Assembly: GCA_025454095.1 (NCBI GenBank)
Contig: JALOPC010000141.1
Coordinates: 1 to 10,133 of the forward strand
Length of the DNA: 10,133 bases
Direction: 5' to 3'
DNA from: Syntrophales bacterium
Lineage (GTDB): Bacteria > Desulfobacterota > Syntrophia > Syntrophales > UBA2192
The number at the start of each line of letters is the position of its first letter. Position 1 is the stretch's first letter. Under the pieces are notes generated by a model that had not been told where the DNA came from, did no database searches, and saw only the letters and a list, made by a program, of their open reading frames with translations. Shown here one piece after another: positions 5,767 through 10,133 of the stretch. Made by a program: the position numbers and the translations under genes.

Positions 5767-6516
5767 ATGAGTCCGAAAAAAGTATCGAAGAAAGCGGAAG
5801 AGCAGGCCGACCGGGGCAGGGGAAGCTCTGCGGAGGGCGCGATCAGCGCCCTGCTGACGGTCAGCCGGGCCATCACGTCCGAAAAATACCTGGAAGACAT
5901 CCTGGGCCTGATCGTCACCGTGACCGCCGAGGTCATGGAGTCCAAGATCTGTTCGCTCATGCTCATCGACGACGACGGCAAGCTGCACGTCAAGGCCACC
6001 CAGAGCATGAGCAAGGAATACAACAAGAAACGGCTCGTGGAACTCGGCAAGGGCATCGTCGGGAAAGTGGCCTCGGAAAACCGCCCCGCCATCGTGCGGG
6101 ACGTGAGGGAAGAGGAAGAGTACATCTACCGCGACATGGCGCGCAAGGAAGGCCTCGTCTCGCTGCTGTCCGTCCCCCTGGCCGTGAAGGGCCGCGTCAT
6201 CGGCGTCATCAACTGCTACACCTCGCGTCCCCACGATTTCACGGAGGCCGAGGTCACCGTTGTCACCACGATCGCCAACCAGGCCGCCGTCGCCATCGAG
6301 AACACGGAGCTGCTCGTCCGGAGCCGGGTCATCGAGGAGGAACTCGAGTCGCGCAAGCTCATCGAGCGGGCCAAGGACATCCTGGCGACCGAAAACGGAA
6401 CGGGCGGCGAGGAGGCCTACCGGAAAATCCGGCAGATGAGCATGAACATGCGCCGTCCCATGCGCCAGATCGCCGAGGCGATCATCATCTCCCGGGGCGT
6501 CGACGCGGGTTCGTGA
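5767..6516 (+). CDS. GAF and ANTAR domain-containing RNA-binding regulator
   Basis: This 249-residue protein (from the preferred start) has a GAF sensor domain (about 25-181: ISALLTVSRAITSEKYLEDIL through IANQAAVAIENTELL). An ANTAR domain follows (about 189-243: ESRKLIERAKDILATENG, EEAYRKIRQMSM, RRPMRQIAEAII). ANTAR domains bind paired RNA hairpins and prevent transcription termination. The GAF domain presumably senses a small ligand or redox cue, but the signal is unknown. There is no receiver or kinase domain. The frame opens at an ATG at 5695, but those 24 extra residues look non-conserved and basic, so the ATG at 5767 (MSPKKVSKKA) is preferred. The choice matters because the region between the two holds two hairpins. 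It converges on the PEP-synthase-like gene. Confidence 0.9.
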   Translation: MSPKKVSKKAEEQADRGRGSSAEGAISALLTVSRAITSEKYLEDILGLIVTVTAEVMESKICSLMLIDDDGKLHVKATQSMSKEYNKKRLVELGKGIVGKVASENRPAIVRDVREEEEYIYRDMARKEGLVSLLSVPLAVKGRVIGVINCYTSRPHDFTEAEVTVVTTIANQAAVAIENTELLVRSRVIEEELESRKLIERAKDILATENGTGGEEAYRKIRQMSMNMRRPMRQIAEAIIISRGVDAGS

Positions 6517-6558
6517 CGCAGGCCCGCCCCGGTGGCCTTTTCGGGCGGGGCCGCTCCG

Positions 6559-8541
6559 TCACGAGGCGGCGTAGCAGATCAGTTTCTGGTTGACCACGTC
6601 CGACACCAGCCTCAGGTCCTTTTCCCTGACATCGTAGACCCGGACCACCTTCTCGTAACGGCCCTCGTTCGGCAGCAGGTCGAGGAGCCGGTTGGGCAGG
6701 CTCTCGAGCCAGCCTTCGTTGAAGAAGACCCCGTCCTTTTCCGGGTAGATGGCCATGTAGAAGATGTCCGTCTCGACCAGGTCCTGGAAGAAGTGCGTCC
6801 CGAAGGAGAGGTCCGGGATGAGGCTCCCGTCGCGGTAGGCGATTTCCGCGATGACCGCGATCTTGCTGATCTCCGAAAACGTCACGGGAACCCCCATGGC
6901 CGGGGTGGTCGTCCCCCAGCGGCCGGGACCGAAGACCGCCGTCGGCATGTCCTCCCGCCGGTCGATCAGCTTGTTGAGGCGGCCCACGACGCGGGCGACG
7001 TCGTACTTTTCCGAGAGGGTCAGCTTCGTGTACCCTTTCGGGTCGATGTAGATGACGCGGGCCAGGGACTGGGAGACGCTGCCCCCCATGAAGTTGCCCT
7101 CCTGCCGGATGAAGACCTTCTTCCTGGCGATCTTCTCCGGGATCTCGACCTGGGCTTTTTGCCCCTTCGTCTGAAAGGGACGGCACTGCAGGAGATTGAC
7201 CTGGAGGAGGCCCTCGGCGTTGAAGTTCGCCGTGAACTCGATGTCGATGGGGTACTGGTACACCTTCTCGAGCTCCTTGAGCATCCGGGACATGACCGCC
7301 GTGAAGTCGGTCCGTGACAGCAGCTCGTCGAAGGTCAGGATCCAGACGTCCTCGCCGGGTCGGCCCGACGTCCGCATCCTCTCCGAGGTTTCCTCGTCCC
7401 GGACGCCGATCAGGTCCAGGCGGGCGTCGACCCCCTCGCTGATGACCTGCATGAGCGAAAGGGAGTGAAACCGGTTGTCCTCGAGGTTCAGCAGGTCCAC
7501 GTCGTGCTGCGAGAAGCGCCGGGCGTCGGCAATCCCGCCGTGCGACTTCACCAGGGGCGCGTCGAGGGCCACGATGCGGGGGTAGTCGTTCTCCACCCGG
7601 TTGACGGCGCGCGTCCCCATGCCGAACACGATGCGCAGCATCCCGGCCCGGGGGTCCATCCCCTGCTTCCAGACGAAGGGGTTGTAGGAGAGGCCCACGC
7701 CGGCCATCTCGGGGAAGAAGTAGTGCTTCCGGTAGGTGCCGGAGACGCGCTGGACGAGCAGGGCCATCTGCTCGTCGTGCTGGTCGAGGCCGCGCTGGAG
7801 CCGGTAGGTCAGGGCGTCCTCGTTCATCGTGCTGGCGAAGATTCGCCGCACCGATTCCTCGAAGAGCTCGTAGCGCCGCTCCGGCGTGCCCTGGTTGACG
7901 CAGAAGTAGCTCTCGTACTTGCCCGCGAAGGCATTGCCGAAGGCGTCCTCCAGGAGGCTCGAGGAGCGGACGATGATCGGCGACTGCCCGAAATACTCCA
8001 GCATCAGCTGAAACTGCTCCTTGACCTCCTGCGGGAACGTGCCGCTGAGCATCCTGGCCTTGAGCTCCCGGGCGCTCTCGAAGTACCCCTCCCGGGTCTT
8101 GTGGGCCATGAGGGTCTTCCACCAGCCGTTCTGCACGATGTAGGAGTAGAAGACGTCGGAGCCGATGAAGTAGGAGTCGTGCAGCTCCAGGTGCCGCGGC
8201 CAGTCGAAGTCCCTGTCCCTGCGCAGGATGTTGCGCGCCAGGAGCATGCCCACCGACTTGCCGCCGATGAACCCGGTGCCGATCAGGCGGTCCTTGATCT
8301 CCAGGATGTCCTGCAGGGTGAAGTACTCCTTCACGAGGGAGAGAATGCGCTTCTCCCGGCCGATCAGGACCCGCGAGAGCTGATCGACGAGTTCCCTCTT
8401 GTCCTCGGCGGCCGTGTCGTCCCCGGCAAGCTCCCGGGCCTTGAGGAAGATCCGGTCCCAGTAATCGAGGTGCCGCTCCGCGTCGACGGTGCTGCGGTCG
8501 GCCAGGGCGGCGAAGAGCCGCGTGGCGTCCACGCTGTTCAT
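6559..8541 (-). CDS. PEP/pyruvate-binding (PPDK/PEP synthase N-terminal-like) protein
   Basis: This 660-residue protein carries the ATP-grasp nucleotide-binding part of the PEP synthase/pyruvate phosphate dikinase family. Recognisable elements are IGGKSVGML (92-100), IIVRSSSLLEDAFGNAFAGKYE (189-210, matching the VRSS..ED..FAG signature), GMGTRAVNR (307-315), and the IDIEFTANFN...VNLLQCRPF strand that closes the ATP site. I find no phosphohistidine swivel motif and no C-terminal TIM-barrel PEP domain. It is therefore not a complete PEP synthase, and its phosphate acceptor is unknown. The N-terminal 90 residues and the last 190 are outside the recognised core. The ATG at 8541 overlaps the stop of the upstream KaiC-like gene by four bases (ATGA), implying translational coupling. 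Relatives may be one fused protein. Confidence 0.85.
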   Translation of the reverse strand: MNSVDATRLFAALADRSTVDAERHLDYWDRIFLKARELAGDDTAAEDKRELVDQLSRVLIGREKRILSLVKEYFTLQDILEIKDRLIGTGFIGGKSVGMLLARNILRRDRDFDWPRHLELHDSYFIGSDVFYSYIVQNGWWKTLMAHKTREGYFESARELKARMLSGTFPQEVKEQFQLMLEYFGQSPIIVRSSSLLEDAFGNAFAGKYESYFCVNQGTPERRYELFEESVRRIFASTMNEDALTYRLQRGLDQHDEQMALLVQRVSGTYRKHYFFPEMAGVGLSYNPFVWKQGMDPRAGMLRIVFGMGTRAVNRVENDYPRIVALDAPLVKSHGGIADARRFSQHDVDLLNLEDNRFHSLSLMQVISEGVDARLDLIGVRDEETSERMRTSGRPGEDVWILTFDELLSRTDFTAVMSRMLKELEKVYQYPIDIEFTANFNAEGLLQVNLLQCRPFQTKGQKAQVEIPEKIARKKVFIRQEGNFMGGSVSQSLARVIYIDPKGYTKLTLSEKYDVARVVGRLNKLIDRREDMPTAVFGPGRWGTTTPAMGVPVTFSEISKIAVIAEIAYRDGSLIPDLSFGTHFFQDLVETDIFYMAIYPEKDGVFFNEGWLESLPNRLLDLLPNEGRYEKVVRVYDVREKDLRLVSDVVNQKLICYAAS

Positions 8542-8993
8542 GATCGGTGGCGCCCCCGGAGGAGGGCGAAATAAGCCACCGTGTTGAGCTCGAAGAGGTA
8601 CGGGCAGGTGATCACGAAGAAATTGCCGATCATCAGGTCCGTCGCCCAGGCGAGCAGCAAGTCCGAGAGGGAGTCGAAGACGTAGAACACGTCGCGCCCC
8701 TCCTGGCGGATGATGTTGTGGACCTGGGTGGAGAAGGATTCGAACCCCGCGTCGGGGTTGAGCTTGTAGACGGCGATCTTCCGGGTTTCCTCGAGCAGGG
8801 GCGCGTGGCGGGCGAAACGCATGTAAACGACCCGCTCGTTGTTCGCGAGGGCCTCCCTGACGAAGGGCATGATGAAGCTCTGGTAATCCTCGATGGAGTC
8901 AACCTGCAGGACCACGTTGTCGCCTGTCTGCAGGTGACCGAGTACCCTGTCGAGTCCCTTGATGCCGGTGCTGACGCGGGAAAAGGATTTCAT
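8538..8993 (-). CDS. KaiC/RadA-like RecA-fold protein lacking a P-loop
   Basis: This 151-residue protein resembles the N-terminal half of KaiC-type RecA-fold ATPases. STGIKGLDRVLGHLQTGDNVVLQ (8-30) matches the usual TGI..LD..LGGL..G opening. The Walker A position reads VDSIEDYQS instead of GxxGxGKT, so ATP binding in the normal way is unlikely. A Walker B-like strand is present at VFYVFDSLSDL (102-112). It ends abruptly after ITCPYLFELNTVAYFALLRGRH, where KaiC-like domains usually continue. The ATG has AGAGG five bases upstream and a good promoter. It is the first gene of a two-gene operon and overlaps the PEP-synthase-like gene by ATGA. It probably serves as a regulatory or binding module for that protein. 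Confidence 0.78.
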   Translation of the reverse strand: MKSFSRVSTGIKGLDRVLGHLQTGDNVVLQVDSIEDYQSFIMPFVREALANNERVVYMRFARHAPLLEETRKIAVYKLNPDAGFESFSTQVHNIIRQEGRDVFYVFDSLSDLLLAWATDLMIGNFFVITCPYLFELNTVAYFALLRGRHRS

Positions 8994-9022
8994 GACAACC
9001 TCTGCGATGTTGAGTTGGGGGA

Positions 9023-9050
9023 ATCATATCAGATTCGAACTCATTTTCCA
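9023..9050 (-). promoter_or_regulatory. Candidate sigma-70 promoter of the KaiC-like/PEP-synthase-like operon
   Basis: On the minus strand TGGAAA (plus 9045-9050) and TATGAT (plus 9023-9028) are 16 bases apart, matching the consensus at four and five of six positions. Transcription would begin about 22 bases before the KaiC-like ATG. The surrounding 9000-9114 stretch is markedly more AT-rich than the genes, as expected for a divergent control region. Confidence 0.45.
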
Positions 9051-9114
9051 TTGTTTTTAAGACCAAAATGTACTACTTTACGGCAACTCCAAAAACGTTT
9101 CAATTTTGTTCCAT

Positions 9115-10133
9115 ATGAGCAACCACACCTTCGAAGAACTGGCCGCCCTTCATGCCATCGCCAAGGCCCTGGCGCAGCCCTGGGACCTGCGGGACCAGCT
9201 CGAGCAGGTCCTCGGCGAGATGAGCGCCCGGCTCGGCATGCAGCGGGGGATGATCTCCATCCTGGACCGGGACACCGGCGAGGCGCTGCTCGAGGTCGCC
9301 CACGGGGTCGATCTGGAGGGCGTGGACGTCTCCTATCGTTCCGGCGAGGGAATCACCGGGAAGGTGGCCCAGACGGGGGAACCCATTGCGGTGCCAAGCC
9401 TGGGGAAGGACAGCCTGTTCCTTGACCGCACCGGGGCGCGGAGGCACCTGAAGAACCGGGACGAGCTGGCCTTCCTGTGCGTCCCCATCACCTACGATTC
9501 GCGGGTGGTGGGCATCCTGTCGGCGGACAAGCCGGCAGGGCATGTCACGGAGATGGACCGGGAACTGGCGATGCTCGCCTCCGTGGCCGAACTGATCGCC
9601 AAGGCCGTCCACGTGCTCGCCCTGGAGGACGAGAACCGGCGCCTGCGCCGCATGGTCAGCCCCGCGGGCGGGGCGGGTCTTGACCTCATCGGGCAGTCCA
9701 AGGTCATGCAGGAGGTCTACGCCCTGATTCGGCACGTTGCCGATTCCGCGACGACGGTCCTCATCACGGGGGAGACCGGGACGGGAAAGGAACTGGTCGC
9801 CAAGGCGATTCACTCCAACAGCCCCCGCAGCAAGGGGCCCCTGGTCATGGTCAACTGCGCGGCCATCCCCGAGACCCTCATCGAGAGCGAACTCTTCGGC
9901 CACGAGAGGGGGGCCTTCACCGGGGCCTTCCGGCAGCACCGGGGCCGGTTCGAGGAGGCCCACAACGGCACGATCTTCCTCGACGAGGTGGGGGAACTTT
10001 CCCCGGCGGCCCAGGCCAAGCTCCTGCGGGTCCTGCAGGAAAAGCAGTTCCAGCCGCTGGGCTCGTCGCGCCTGGTGACCACCAACGCCCGCGTGATCGC
10101 CGCCACCAACCGCCGCCTGGAGGACTGTGTCGC
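9115..10133 (+). CDS. NifA-type sigma-54-dependent activator (GAF + AAA+), 3' end beyond window
   Basis: The visible 339 residues form a GAF sensor domain (about 8-168), a short linker helix ([10 protein letters not shown]) and the start of the sigma-54 AAA+ activator domain. The latter has Walker A GETGTGKE (219-226), the sigma-54-contacting GAFTGA loop (266-271), Walker [11 protein letters not shown] (285-294) and sensor I ATNR (330-333). Such proteins use ATP hydrolysis to open promoters bound by RpoN. The layout is that of NifA/FhlA relatives, and the C-terminal HTH lies outside the window. Its ligand and targets are unknown, so a nif role should not be assumed. The ATG at 9115 fits the family start but has no recognisable Shine-Dalgarno (TTTTGTTCCAT precedes it). 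It is divergent from the KaiC-like operon. Confidence 0.93.
   Translation, partial: MSNHTFEELAALHAIAKALAQPWDLRDQLEQVLGEMSARLGMQRGMISILDRDTGEALLEVAHGVDLEGVDVSYRSGEGITGKVAQTGEPIAVPSLGKDSLFLDRTGARRHLKNRDELAFLCVPITYDSRVVGILSADKPAGHVTEMDRELAMLASVAELIAKAVHVLALEDENRRLRRMVSPAGGAGLDLIGQSKVMQEVYALIRHVADSATTVLITGETGTGKELVAKAIHSNSPRSKGPLVMVNCAAIPETLIESELFGHERGAFTGAFRQHRGRFEEAHNGTIFLDEVGELSPAAQAKLLRVLQEKQFQPLGSSRLVTTNARVIAATNRRLEDCV

Noticed and set aside
6523-6549. 7-bp hairpin between the convergent GAF-ANTAR and PEP-synthase-like genes as a terminator
   Set aside because: The loop is 13 bases and neither strand has a following T-run, so it is not supported as an intrinsic terminator.
6485-8122. 545-codon minus-strand frame and a 369-codon plus-strand frame (7465-8574) over the PEP-synthase-like gene
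   Set aside because: Both are shadows of the recognised 660-residue protein, with composition typical of out-of-frame GC-rich DNA.
9115-10133. Calling the last gene nifA and inferring nitrogen fixation
   Set aside because: GAF plus AAA+ with GAFTGA is shared by many sigma-54 activators, and no nif gene is in the window.

Overview
The window is a GC-rich stretch of bacterial chromosome with tightly packed genes on both strands and no tRNA, rRNA, CRISPR array, transposase or phage gene. The gene set points to an anaerobic Desulfobacterota (former Deltaproteobacteria) organism, perhaps Syntrophales-like. It comprises Ssb, a small TatA, a RodZ-type membrane HTH protein, a GAF-ANTAR regulator, a KaiC-like/PEP-synthase-like pair and a GAF sigma-54 activator. 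The taxon is an inference from protein style and codon use, not a measurement.

Left part (1-2727): ssb runs rightward and ends in a strong intrinsic terminator at 449-480, which also separates it from the converging leftward pair rodZ-like then tatA (1735 down to 545). A divergent intergenic region (1736-1923) separates rodZ from a rightward inositol-monophosphatase family gene.

Middle part (2728-5457): the phosphatase gene converges on a leftward myo-inositol-1-phosphate synthase. Together these two enzymes would make free myo-inositol from glucose 6-phosphate. Upstream of the synthase, on the same strand, lies a dTDP-glucose 4,6-dehydratase gene (rfbB). It is broken by an exact 16-bp tandem duplication; removing one copy restores a clean 355-residue protein. 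Two intergenic gaps (2728-2877 and 5169-5457) each hold an imperfect inverted repeat whose arms are four tandem 7- or 8-base units. The units differ in sequence but the architecture is the same.

Right part (5458-10133): this is mostly signalling. A small cysteine-rich protein is followed by a GAF-ANTAR protein. ANTAR domains bind RNA and act in antitermination, and its leader contains a hairpin with an ANTAR-like hexaloop. Converging on it is a two-gene operon joined by a 4-bp ATGA overlap. The first gene encodes a KaiC/RecA-like protein without a P-loop. The second encodes a PEP-synthase-like ATP-binding protein without the phosphohistidine and PEP domains. From memory, relatives carry these two as one longer protein, so the junction may be an internal deletion. 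Divergent from the operon is a NifA-type activator (GAF plus AAA+ domain with intact GAFTGA), cut by the window end.

Most notable observations: the 16-bp duplication that breaks rfbB, the paired inverted tandem-unit elements, the possibly split KaiC-like/PEP-synthase-like protein, and the possible autoregulatory ANTAR hairpin.
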